8,036 nucleotides of DNA from Alphaproteobacteria bacterium. Lineage in GTDB: Bacteria > Pseudomonadota > Alphaproteobacteria > Sphingomonadales > Sphingomonadaceae. Where the stretch lies: positions 1 through 8,036 of the forward strand of contig JAHJWA010000013.1 of assembly GCA_018828205.1 (NCBI GenBank), read 5' to 3'. Shown here piece after piece: positions 1-5,488 of this stretch (positions are counted from its first letter, which is position 1; each line of letters begins with the position of its first letter). A model generated the notes under the pieces. That model was not told where the DNA came from. It saw nothing but the letters and a program-made list of their open reading frames with translations, and did not search any database. The translations under genes were made by a program, and so were the position numbers.

Positions 1-272
1 ACGCCCTTCTGGTGGACGTGGAGCATGACCCTGGTTGCTTCCTCCATATCCATCCGGAAGAAGCGCTTGAGCACGATCACGACGAATTCCATCGGGGTGT
101 AATCGTCGTTGAGCAGCAGCACCTTGTACTGGCTCGGCTTCTTGGGCTTGGCGCGGGTCTTGGTGGCGACCCCGATGCGGCGCTCGGTGTCGGTATCGTC
201 CTCGCCTGGGCCTTCGTCCGCGGCGCGCGCGGGAAGGGGCAGCTGGCTGCTGGAGGCGATCAGTCGGATCAT
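1..272 (-). CDS. clpS: ATP-dependent Clp protease adaptor ClpS (N-terminal 91 residues; 3' end outside window)
   Basis: ClpS binds the N-terminal domain of the ClpA unfoldase in the cytoplasm and delivers N-degron substrates to ClpAP. The first ~45 residues are a charged, poorly conserved tail ending in the basic stretch TKTRAKPKKPSQYK, followed by the ClpS core: VLLLNDDYTPMEFVV (residues 51-65), LKRFFRMDMEEATRVML, then HVHQKGV at the edge. The LNDDYTPMEF segment carries the Asn-Asp pair that binds the substrate alpha-amino group, and His87 of HVHQKG fits the N-degron-binding His. Roughly the last third is off the left edge, where clpA often follows. The ATG at 270-272 is the only in-frame ATG before the core. 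No Shine-Dalgarno precedes it, and a promoter-like element ends only about 10 bases upstream, so the mRNA may be almost leaderless. The tail is somewhat longer than I recall for sphingomonad ClpS. Family call is firm; exact start is less so. Confidence 0.95.
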   Translation of the reverse strand, partial: MIRLIASSSQLPLPARAADEGPGEDDTDTERRIGVATKTRAKPKKPSQYKVLLLNDDYTPMEFVVIVLKRFFRMDMEEATRVMLHVHQKG

Positions 273-273
273 C

Positions 274-284
274 GTGCACTGCAA
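274..284. promoter_or_regulatory. TGC-rich dyad at the clpS start (PhaR-like operator candidate)
   Basis: Reads GTGCACTGCAA on the plus strand, that is GTGCA and TGCAA arms around one central base, with one mismatch from perfect symmetry. It shares ten consecutive bases, GTGCACTGCA, with the dyad upstream of the phasin gene (1348-1358). PhaR repressors of Paracoccus and Rhodobacter are known to bind TGC-rich sites. The site lies between the candidate -10 box and the clpS ATG, where a bound repressor would block initiation. Binding is an inference. Confidence 0.35.
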
Positions 285-310
285 TATCGTATGGCCAAGC
301 CGCTTCGCAA
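283..310 (-). promoter_or_regulatory. Candidate clpS promoter, close to the start codon
   Basis: On the minus strand a TTGCGA (-35, 305-310) and GATATT (-10, 283-288) are separated by 16 bases. Transcription would start near 276, only a few bases before the clpS ATG (272). This agrees with the absence of a Shine-Dalgarno there. It is a match by eye only; alphaproteobacterial -10 boxes are loose and a start further upstream is possible. Confidence 0.35.
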
Positions 311-383
311 CCCATGGCGGGCGGATCGGGCCGGTTTGATGGAAAAATAACCGTCCGGAAAGCGGAAATCCGGGCGCGAAACG

Positions 384-422
384 AAAAACGGGCCGGACGG
401 CATGCACACCATCCGACCCGTT
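384..422 (-). terminator. Rho-independent terminator of the phasin gene
   Basis: On the minus strand AACGGGTCGGATGG (422-409) pairs with CCGTCCGGCCCGTT (400-387). This is a 14-bp stem with two G-U wobbles and an 8-base loop, followed at once by TTTTTCGTTTCG. A GC-rich stem plus U-tract is the classic intrinsic terminator. It lies about 65 bases after the phasin stop and 110 bases before clpS, so it should separate the two transcripts. Confidence 0.85.
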
Positions 423-429
423 GTCGTTT

Positions 430-471
430 GTCTCCGGGCACGGGAGAGAGAGGAGAGAGGCGCCCGGAGAC
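430..471 (-). repeat. Inverted repeat / hairpin with CU-rich loop in the phasin 3' region
   Basis: GTCTCCGGGC (430-439) and GCCCGGAGAC (462-471) form a perfect 10-bp stem with a 22-base loop. In the minus-strand transcript the loop is almost pure pyrimidine (GCCTCTCTCCTCTCTCTCCC then GT). No U-tract follows, so it is not itself a terminator. It starts 16 bases after the phasin stop and precedes the terminator, giving two stacked hairpins at the mRNA 3' end. It could protect the 3' end or form part of a 3'-derived small RNA; both are inference. Confidence 0.7.
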
Positions 472-487
472 AGAAACTCTGACCGGC

Positions 488-1282
488 TCAGGCGGCGGTC
501 GCGACCTTTTCGGCGGCGAGGCTGGCGCGGTTCGAAAGCGGCGCGAAGGCCTCGGTGACGAGCTTCATCATCGCTTCGGTGTTCTTCGAGGCCTGCGCGA
601 CCGCGGCATCGAAATTGCGACGGGCGATCTCGCCCTGCAGCTGGAACAGCTCGGTGGGCGACTTGATCGCGGCCATCTTCTTGACGTCCTCGGTCACCGT
701 GTCGGCGGCGGTCCGGGCGTCTTCCATATAGGTGCGGCCCATGTCCTGCATGCCGCTGGCGAGCAGCTTGCCGGTCTCGACGAGGGCTTCGATATTGCCC
801 TTGTGGAATTCGGTGACTTCGCCGGTGAGGGCGGTGCCCTTCTCATAGGCGGCCTTGGCGCGGTTCTGCATCTCGGCAGCGGCGTCCTTGGCGGTGGCGG
901 CAAAATCGGTGGTGGTGGCAGTAGCCATGGTGGTATCCTTGCGCTGGGTTTTTTGAACGGGGGCGATCGCGGTGGCGCGGGGCTGAGCGGACTTCTTCGC
1001 CAGTACCGGCCTCTGCGAGGCGGACTTGGCGGCGCGAGCCTTCTTCTTGCCACGGGTCGTCTTCGACGCACCGGGTGCCGAAACGGGCGTCTTTTGGGCT
1101 GCAACGGCCTTGGCGATTTCAACCGGTTTGGCAGGAGCGACGGCATGGGTCTCGACTGCCTTTTCGACAGCCACGAGGTCGACGCTTTCAGGCGCACCAG
1201 ACTTCGCGCCCGTCGCCTTCACGCTCGCTTCGGCAAAAGCCTTCTCGGCGGCGCTATCGGCTCTCGTATGGCTCTCGGCCAT
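488..1282 (-). CDS. phaP: Phasin family protein with basic Ala/Lys-rich N-terminal extension
   Basis: A phasin of 264 aa that coats polyhydroxyalkanoate granules, controlling their number and size. Residues 1-118 are low-complexity, rich in Ala, Lys and Pro, with a strongly basic stretch at about 74-115 (e.g. TRGKKKARAAKSAS), resembling the histone-like tails of PhaF-type phasins that can touch DNA. The folded phasin domain is about 119-264: amphipathic helices rich in Ala, with KAAYEKG, FHKGNIEALVETGKLLASG, and a C-terminal part with PTELFQLQGEIARRNFDAAVAQASKNTE. There is no Cys, signal peptide or membrane segment. Upstream of the ATG at 1280-1282 is GAGGA, only 4 bases away. A second start, Met119, has a better placed AAGGA. 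The frame stays open further upstream, but that would run into phaC without a good start. It lies 94 bases downstream of phaC with no terminator between, so read-through from phaC is possible besides its own promoter. Confidence 0.93.
   Translation of the reverse strand: MAESHTRADSAAEKAFAEASVKATGAKSGAPESVDLVAVEKAVETHAVAPAKPVEIAKAVAAQKTPVSAPGASKTTRGKKKARAAKSASQRPVLAKKSAQPRATAIAPVQKTQRKDTTMATATTTDFAATAKDAAAEMQNRAKAAYEKGTALTGEVTEFHKGNIEALVETGKLLASGMQDMGRTYMEDARTAADTVTEDVKKMAAIKSPTELFQLQGEIARRNFDAAVAQASKNTEAMMKLVTEAFAPLSNRASLAAEKVATAA
926..940 (-). promoter_or_regulatory. Internal ribosome binding site and ATG within the phasin gene
   Basis: Minus-strand AAGGA (936-940), a 7-base spacer, then ATG (926-928), which is codon 119 of the phasin frame. 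Initiation here would give a 146-residue protein, close to a typical compact phasin, without the basic tail. The signal is better spaced than that of the full-length start (GAGGA, 4-base spacer). The first residues, MATATTTDF, look like a normal phasin N-terminus. Confidence 0.5.
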
Positions 1283-1295
1283 GGAATCCTCGCTT

Positions 1296-1358
1296 CTTGT
1301 TGCATCGCACAAGTAGGATGCTGCAACTGCGAAGTCAAGCAATAATTGTGCACTGCAC
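1296..1358 (-). promoter_or_regulatory. Phasin promoter with three TGC-rich operator-like elements
   Basis: On the minus strand TTGACT (-35, 1333-1338), a 17-base spacer and TACTTG (-10, 1310-1315) form a candidate sigma-70 promoter. Three TGC-rich elements surround it. A perfect dyad GTGCA-G-TGCAC (1348-1358) lies just upstream of the -35. GCAGTTGCAGC (1320-1330) lies within the spacer. An imperfect palindrome CTTGTGC-GAT-GCAACAAG (1296-1313) covers the -10. PhaR, which represses phasin genes until polymer titrates it away, binds TGC-rich sites in other alphaproteobacteria, so autoregulated phasin control through PhaR is the likely reading. The -10 match is imperfect. Confidence 0.55.
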
Positions 1359-1376
1359 CATTGGCGGCTCGAGCTG

Positions 1377-3272
1377 CTAACGCGCCATGACGTAACGTCC
1401 AGGGGCGTCCTCGATGACGCTGTCGCCGCGCGAACCGGGCTTGCGCTTGTGCTTCGCAGGAACCGTTTCCCCATCCTGAGCGCGCAGCCATTCGATCCAG
1501 TCTGGCCACCAGCTGCCCGCGTGCTCGGTCGCGCCATGGGCGAATTCCTCGAGGCTGCGCGCCTCGCCCTCGTTGATCCAGTACTGGTATTTGTTCGCCT
1601 CGGGCGGATTGACCACCCCGGCGATGTGACCCGAACCGGCGAGGACGAAACGGATCGGGCCGGCGAGGTGATCGGTCATCCGCCAGACGCTCTGGGCCGG
1701 GGCGATGTGATCCTCTCGGCCCGCCTGGATATAGGCGGGGGTGCGGATCAGCCCGAGATCGATCGGCGTGCCATCGACGCTGAGCGCGTCCTTTTCCACC
1801 AGCAGATTGTCGCGATAGAGATCGCACAGATACTGCTTGTGCCATTTCGCCGGCAGATTGGTGACGTCGCCGTTCCAGTGGAGCAGGTCGAACGCCGGAT
1901 AGTCCTCGCCCAGCATGTAGTTGTGGACCACATAATTCCAGATCAGGTCGGTCCCTCGCAGCATGTTGAAGGCCGCGGCCATGTAGCGGCCATCGAGATA
2001 GCCCTCGGGCGCCATCGCCTCGATCGCCGCCATCTGCTGATCGTCGAGCAGGTTGAGCAGTTCGCCCGCCTTCTCGAAATCCACCTGCGCGGTGAAGAAG
2101 GTCGCGCTTTTGACCTTGTCCTGCTCGCCGCGCCGGTGAAGCACCGCCAGCGTCGCGGACAGCGTCGTGCCCGCCACGCAATAGCCGATGGCGTGGACGC
2201 TGGGCACCTCGAGCCGCGCGCGGACATGGTCGATCGCGTCGATCTGGGCGCGGACGTAGTCGTCCCAGACCACGTCCTTCATGCTCGCATCGGCGGATTT
2301 CCAGCTGACCATGAACACGCTCACCCCCTGCGCCACCGCCCAGCGCACGAAGCTCTTCTTCTCGTTGAGATCGAGGATGTAGAAACGGTTGATCCACGGC
2401 GGGAAGATCACCAGCGGGGTCGCCAGCACCTTCTCGGTGGTCGGGGAATATTGGATCAGCTGGTAAAGCGGGGTCTCGTGGACCACCTTGCCCGGGGTGA
2501 CCGCGATGTTTTCGCCCAGCCTGAAAGCGCTGGAATCGGTGTGGCTCAGCTGCCCGCGGCGCAGATCCGCGAGCAGGTGCTCCATGCCCTTGACCAGATT
2601 GTCGCCGCGCGTCTCCAGCGTGCGCTCGAGCACCACCGGATTGGTCAGCGGGAAATTCGCCGGGCTCGCCGCCTCGGTGATGGCCCTGGTGGTGAAACGC
2701 AATTGCTCGCGTTTGTCCGCGGGCAGCCCCTCGATCCGGTCGACCATCTCGCCGACGCGTTCGGCAAGAAACAGATAGGTCTGGTGCAGCAATGCGAAGG
2801 CCGGGTGCGCGCGCCATCTTTCGTCGGCGAAGCGCCGGTCCTGGCGCGGCAGCTGCGGATCGCCCCCGGCGGCCTCGACCGCCTTGGGCCCGATGCCATA
2901 TTGTCCCAGCACATCTTCCCAAAGACGGAAGCCTTCGTCCCACAGCGCCTTTTGCTGTTCGACATGCGCCAGCGGCATCTGCCGGAACCAGCGCTGCGCC
3001 AGCGTCATCCAGCGCGAGGGGTCGAGATAGGGAAGCATAGCCTGCGGATCGGACAGGCGCTCGGTCTGGTATTGCAGCCACATGGTCTGCAGCTTCTGTC
3101 CGACCTCGGCCCAGTGCTGCATGTCCTCCATCGCGACCGGGCGATCGTCCGGATCGCCCATCAGCGGCGTGAACATGGCTTGCGCGAACTGGCTTTGCAT
3201 TGCGACTGCCCGGGCGAAGGGATCGGCATCGGTGTTGGTCATCGGCTTGTCGGTCCCCGGCCTGTCGGTCAT
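1377..3272 (-). CDS. phaC: Class I poly(3-hydroxyalkanoate) synthase PhaC
   Basis: PhaC polymerises (R)-3-hydroxyacyl-CoA, usually 3-hydroxybutyryl-CoA, into PHA at the granule surface, releasing CoA. The 631 residues match class I length (about 590-630). Visible in order: a variable N-terminus (1-~110), the PhaC N-terminal domain (~110-290), PPWINRFYILDLNEKKS (291-307) at the start of the alpha/beta-hydrolase fold, the lipase-like box GYCVAGT (363-369) with nucleophile Cys365, HWNGDVTNLP (465-474), AGREDHIAP with catalytic Asp521, and GSGHIAGVVNPP with catalytic His549. The triad is complete. The box has Ala where Cupriavidus PhaC has Gly (GFCVGGT). The basic tail KHKRKPGSRGD is near the C-terminus. 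Start ATG at 3270-3272 is preceded by GGGAGAGGA with a short spacer; Met11 is a weaker alternative. It diverges from the aminotransferase and is followed by the phasin. The long open frames on the other strand here are GC-bias shadows. Confidence 0.98.
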   Translation of the reverse strand: MTDRPGTDKPMTNTDADPFARAVAMQSQFAQAMFTPLMGDPDDRPVAMEDMQHWAEVGQKLQTMWLQYQTERLSDPQAMLPYLDPSRWMTLAQRWFRQMPLAHVEQQKALWDEGFRLWEDVLGQYGIGPKAVEAAGGDPQLPRQDRRFADERWRAHPAFALLHQTYLFLAERVGEMVDRIEGLPADKREQLRFTTRAITEAASPANFPLTNPVVLERTLETRGDNLVKGMEHLLADLRRGQLSHTDSSAFRLGENIAVTPGKVVHETPLYQLIQYSPTTEKVLATPLVIFPPWINRFYILDLNEKKSFVRWAVAQGVSVFMVSWKSADASMKDVVWDDYVRAQIDAIDHVRARLEVPSVHAIGYCVAGTTLSATLAVLHRRGEQDKVKSATFFTAQVDFEKAGELLNLLDDQQMAAIEAMAPEGYLDGRYMAAAFNMLRGTDLIWNYVVHNYMLGEDYPAFDLLHWNGDVTNLPAKWHKQYLCDLYRDNLLVEKDALSVDGTPIDLGLIRTPAYIQAGREDHIAPAQSVWRMTDHLAGPIRFVLAGSGHIAGVVNPPEANKYQYWINEGEARSLEEFAHGATEHAGSWWPDWIEWLRAQDGETVPAKHKRKPGSRGDSVIEDAPGRYVMAR

Positions 3273-3316
3273 TCCAATCCTCTCCCGCGAGCAAGCAGGC
3301 CTTTGTAGCAGCCTAG

Positions 3317-3346
3317 ATTATCCGCGCATCCACAATAGCGACTGTC
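3317..3346 (-). promoter_or_regulatory. Candidate phaC promoter
   Basis: Minus-strand GATAAT (-10, 3317-3322) with GACAGT (-35, 3341-3346), 18-base spacer. The -10 is a good match, the -35 partial. It would give a leader of about 40 bases carrying the GGGAGAGGA ribosome binding site. It lies in the 138-base gap shared with the divergent aminotransferase. Confidence 0.35.
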
Positions 3347-3347
3347 T

Positions 3348-3375
3348 TTGCGCCTGCCGCATGAATAGGTAATCA
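3348..3375 (+). promoter_or_regulatory. Candidate promoter of the aminotransferase gene
   Basis: TTGCGC (3348-3353), 16 bases, TAATCA (3370-3375). Transcription would begin at about 3382, after the GTG at 3378 but before the ATG at 3411, which favours the ATG as start codon. Weak match by eye. Confidence 0.3.
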
Positions 3376-3410
3376 ATGTGACGAGAGCCCCTCGCGTTCC
3401 GGGAACCCAG

Positions 3411-4595
3411 ATGTCCGAACCCTTTTACCGCATCAAACGCCTGCCGCCCTATGTGATCGCCGAAGTGAACGCCCTGCGCCACGCCGCACGGCAGGCGGGG
3501 CGCGACATCATCGATCTGGGGATGGGCAACCCCGACCAGCCGCCGCCGCAGCATGTCATCGACAAATTGTGCGAAGTGGCGCGCAAGCCCAATGCGCATG
3601 GCTATTCGCAGTCCAAGGGCATTCCCGGGCTGCGCCGCGCGCAGGCCAGCTATTACCAACGCCGCTTCGGGGTCGAACTCGATCCGCAAAACGAGATCGT
3701 GGTAACGATGGGGTCGAAAGAAGGCCTCGCCAGCCTTGCCACCGCGATCACCGCACCGGGCGATGTGGTGCTGGCGCCGAGCCCCTCCTATCCGATCCAC
3801 ACCTTCGGCTTCATCATCGCCGGGGCGACGATCCGCTCGGTCCCGACCACCCCCAACGAGGAGTATTGGAAGGAACTCGACCGGGCGATGCAATACACCG
3901 TCCCGCGCCCAACCATGCTGGTGGTCAACTATCCATCCAACCCCACCGCCGAGGTGGTCGATCTGGCCTTCTACCAGCGGGTGGTCGACTGGGCGCGCGA
4001 GAACGGGGTCTGGGTGATCTCGGATCTCGCCTATTCCGAACTCTATTTCGACGGGGTGCCGACGCCCTCGATCATGCAGGCCGAGGGGGCCAAGGAAGTC
4101 GCGGTGGAATTCACCTCGATGTCCAAGACCTATTCGATGGCCGGCTGGCGGATGGGTTTCGCGGTGGGCAATCGCGAGCTGATCGCCGCGCTCACCCGGG
4201 TGAAGAGCTATCTCGACTACGGCGCCTTCACCCCGATCCAGGCCGCCGCCTGCGCCGCGCTCAACGGCCCGCAGGACATCATCGAGACCAACCGCCAATT
4301 GTACCAGAAGCGGCGCGACGTGCTGGTCGAATCCTTCGGCCGGGCGGGGTGGGATATTCCCTCTCCCGCCGCCTCGATGTTCGCCTGGGCGAAGCTGCCC
4401 AAGGGGTTCGAGAGCATGGGCAGTCTCGAATTCTCCAAGCGGCTGATCGAGGAAGCCGATGTCGCGGTCGCCGCCGGGGTCGGCTATGGCGAGGAGGGCG
4501 AGGGCTATGTCCGCATCGCCATGGTCGAGAACGAGCAGCGGATCCGCCAGGCGGCGCGCAACATCAAGCGCTTCCTCGCCAAGGGCGGCGGCTGA
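3411..4595 (+). CDS. alaC: AlaC-like class I/II PLP-dependent aminotransferase
   Basis: A fold-type I aminotransferase of 394 residues, closest from memory to E. coli AlaC (glutamate-pyruvate transaminase); database labels for this sphingomonad group often read LL-diaminopimelate aminotransferase. Shared AlaC landmarks: YRIKRLPPYV at the N-terminus, DIIDLGMGNPD, HGYSQSKGIPGLRRA, VTMGSKEGLA, PSPSYPIH, YPSNPTAEV with Asn177, SDLAYSELYFDG with Asp205 and Tyr208 for the cofactor ring, SMSKTYSMAGWRMGF with the PLP Lys239 and phosphate-binding Arg247, and YVRIAMVEN with Arg368 binding the substrate carboxylate. Nothing is missing. The frame extends to a GTG at 3378, but ATG 3411 has GGGAA five bases upstream and begins right before the conserved YRIKRLPPY, so it is preferred. 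The product probably exchanges alanine/pyruvate or a related amino group in the cytoplasm; substrate is not proven. It diverges from phaC and may be cotranscribed with the crotonase gene. Confidence 0.93.
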   Translation: MSEPFYRIKRLPPYVIAEVNALRHAARQAGRDIIDLGMGNPDQPPPQHVIDKLCEVARKPNAHGYSQSKGIPGLRRAQASYYQRRFGVELDPQNEIVVTMGSKEGLASLATAITAPGDVVLAPSPSYPIHTFGFIIAGATIRSVPTTPNEEYWKELDRAMQYTVPRPTMLVVNYPSNPTAEVVDLAFYQRVVDWARENGVWVISDLAYSELYFDGVPTPSIMQAEGAKEVAVEFTSMSKTYSMAGWRMGFAVGNRELIAALTRVKSYLDYGAFTPIQAAACAALNGPQDIIETNRQLYQKRRDVLVESFGRAGWDIPSPAASMFAWAKLPKGFESMGSLEFSKRLIEEADVAVAAGVGYGEEGEGYVRIAMVENEQRIRQAARNIKRFLAKGGG

Positions 4596-4608
4596 GCGGC
4601 TGGCCGCT
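4595..4608 (+). repeat. Short GC-rich hairpin at the aminotransferase stop codon
   Basis: AGCGGC-TG-GCCGCT starts on the last base of the TGA stop. The arms are perfect but the loop is very tight and no U-tract follows, so it is at best a weak pause or processing site between the aminotransferase and the crotonase gene. Confidence 0.35.
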
Positions 4609-4680
4609 TCGCCCGGCAATCTGGACAGAGCGGCAATGCTCGCGCACCATCGTAGCAACAGCCTTCAGGAGAGGATCCCC

Positions 4681-5481
4681 ATGCAGCCCAGTGACCGCCT
4701 ATCTTTCGAGCTCGCCGACAATGGCGTCGCGCATGTCCGCCTGACCCGCGGCGACAAGATGAACGCGCTCGACCCGGCGATGTTCGACGCGATCATCGCC
4801 GCTGGCGAGCATGTCCGAACGCTTTCGGGCCTGCGCGCGGTGGTGCTCTCGGGCGAGGGGCGGGCCTTTTGCGCCGGGCTCGACATGGCGAGCTTCACCG
4901 CCGCGCCCTCGGACGATGCCGCGCCGATTACCGAGCGGACACACGGCAATGCCAATAAGTTCCAGGAAGTCGCGATGACCTGGCGCAAATGTCCGGTCCC
5001 GGTGATCGCGGCGGTGCAGGGCGTATGCTTCGGCGGCGGGCTGCAGATCGCCAGCGGGGCGGACATCCGCGTGGTTCACCCGCAGACGCGGATGGCGATC
5101 ATGGAGATGAAATGGGGGCTGGTCCCCGACATGGGCGGCTATGCGCTGTGGCGCGGGCTCATCCGCGACGATGTGCTGCGCGAGCTCGTCTACACCAACC
5201 GCGAGTTCACCGGCGAAGAAGCCGCGGAGTACGGGCTGGCCACCTTCGTCGAGGAAGACCCGCTGGCGCGTGCGCAGGCGATCGCCGAGACCATCGCCAG
5301 CCGCAACCCCGAGGCGATCCGCGCCGCCAAGCGGCTGATGGACACGATGCTGGAGGGCGACACCGCAAGCATCCTGCTCGCCGAAAGCGAGGAGCAGGCG
5401 AAAGTCATCCTCCGGCCCAACCAGGTCGAGGCGGTGATGGCGGGGATGCAGAAGCGCGCGCCGAAGTTCACCGACCTCTGA
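4681..5481 (+). CDS. Crotonase-superfamily protein (enoyl-CoA hydratase/isomerase-like)
   Basis: A single-domain crotonase-fold protein of 266 residues acting on a CoA thioester; such enzymes work as trimers or hexamers in the cytoplasm. Visible: VRLTRGDKMNALD near the N-terminus, GRAFCAGLDM (61-69, AGLD at 65-68) giving the first oxyanion-hole amide, CFGGGLQIASGADIR (116-130) giving the second, then IMEMKWGLVPDMGG (140-153), and a C-terminal AIRAAKRLMD helix. By spacing, Gln122 sits where rat enoyl-CoA hydratase has Glu144, Glu142 fits Glu164, and Asp150 sits where dienoyl-CoA isomerase has Asp204. One standard hydratase acid is therefore absent, and hydration cannot be assumed; isomerase or another reaction is possible. 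The ATG has a strong AGGAGAGGA (4667-4675) five bases before it. It follows the aminotransferase by 85 bases in the same direction and ends 7 bases from a convergent gene. Family sure, reaction unknown. Confidence 0.93.
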   Translation: MQPSDRLSFELADNGVAHVRLTRGDKMNALDPAMFDAIIAAGEHVRTLSGLRAVVLSGEGRAFCAGLDMASFTAAPSDDAAPITERTHGNANKFQEVAMTWRKCPVPVIAAVQGVCFGGGLQIASGADIRVVHPQTRMAIMEMKWGLVPDMGGYALWRGLIRDDVLRELVYTNREFTGEEAAEYGLATFVEEDPLARAQAIAETIASRNPEAIRAAKRLMDTMLEGDTASILLAESEEQAKVILRPNQVEAVMAGMQKRAPKFTDL

Positions 5482-5488
5482 CGCGCGT

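Noticed and set aside
314..1345. 343-codon plus-strand open frame through the phasin region
   Set aside because: It crosses the phasin terminator hairpins and promoter. It is Gly/Arg-rich from reading the Ala/Lys-rich phasin backwards.
1368..1375. GCTCGAGC palindrome after the phaC stop as a terminator
   Set aside because: Eight bases with no loop and no T-run; nothing here would end phaC transcription.
1449..3308. 619-codon open frame on the plus strand opposite phaC
   Set aside because: It is a shadow of phaC caused by high GC at third codon positions. The protein is low in recognisable motifs, while phaC on the other strand has a full catalytic triad and family length.
3378..3410. GTG at 3378 as the aminotransferase start, adding 11 residues
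   Set aside because: Non-ATG, upstream of or at the predicted transcript start, and the extra residues TRAPRVPGTQ have no counterpart in AlaC as I recall it. ATG 3411 sits just before the conserved N-terminus.
3318..4658. 446-codon minus-strand open frame opposite the aminotransferase
   Set aside because: His/Gly/Arg/Asp-rich shadow typical of antisense frames in GC-rich genes; the opposite strand encodes a complete aminotransferase.
4459..4680. In-frame extension of the crotonase frame upstream to 4459
   Set aside because: It would overlap the end of the aminotransferase and gives an Arg/Ser-rich low-complexity stretch. The ATG at 4681 has a strong Shine-Dalgarno and begins the crotonase fold.
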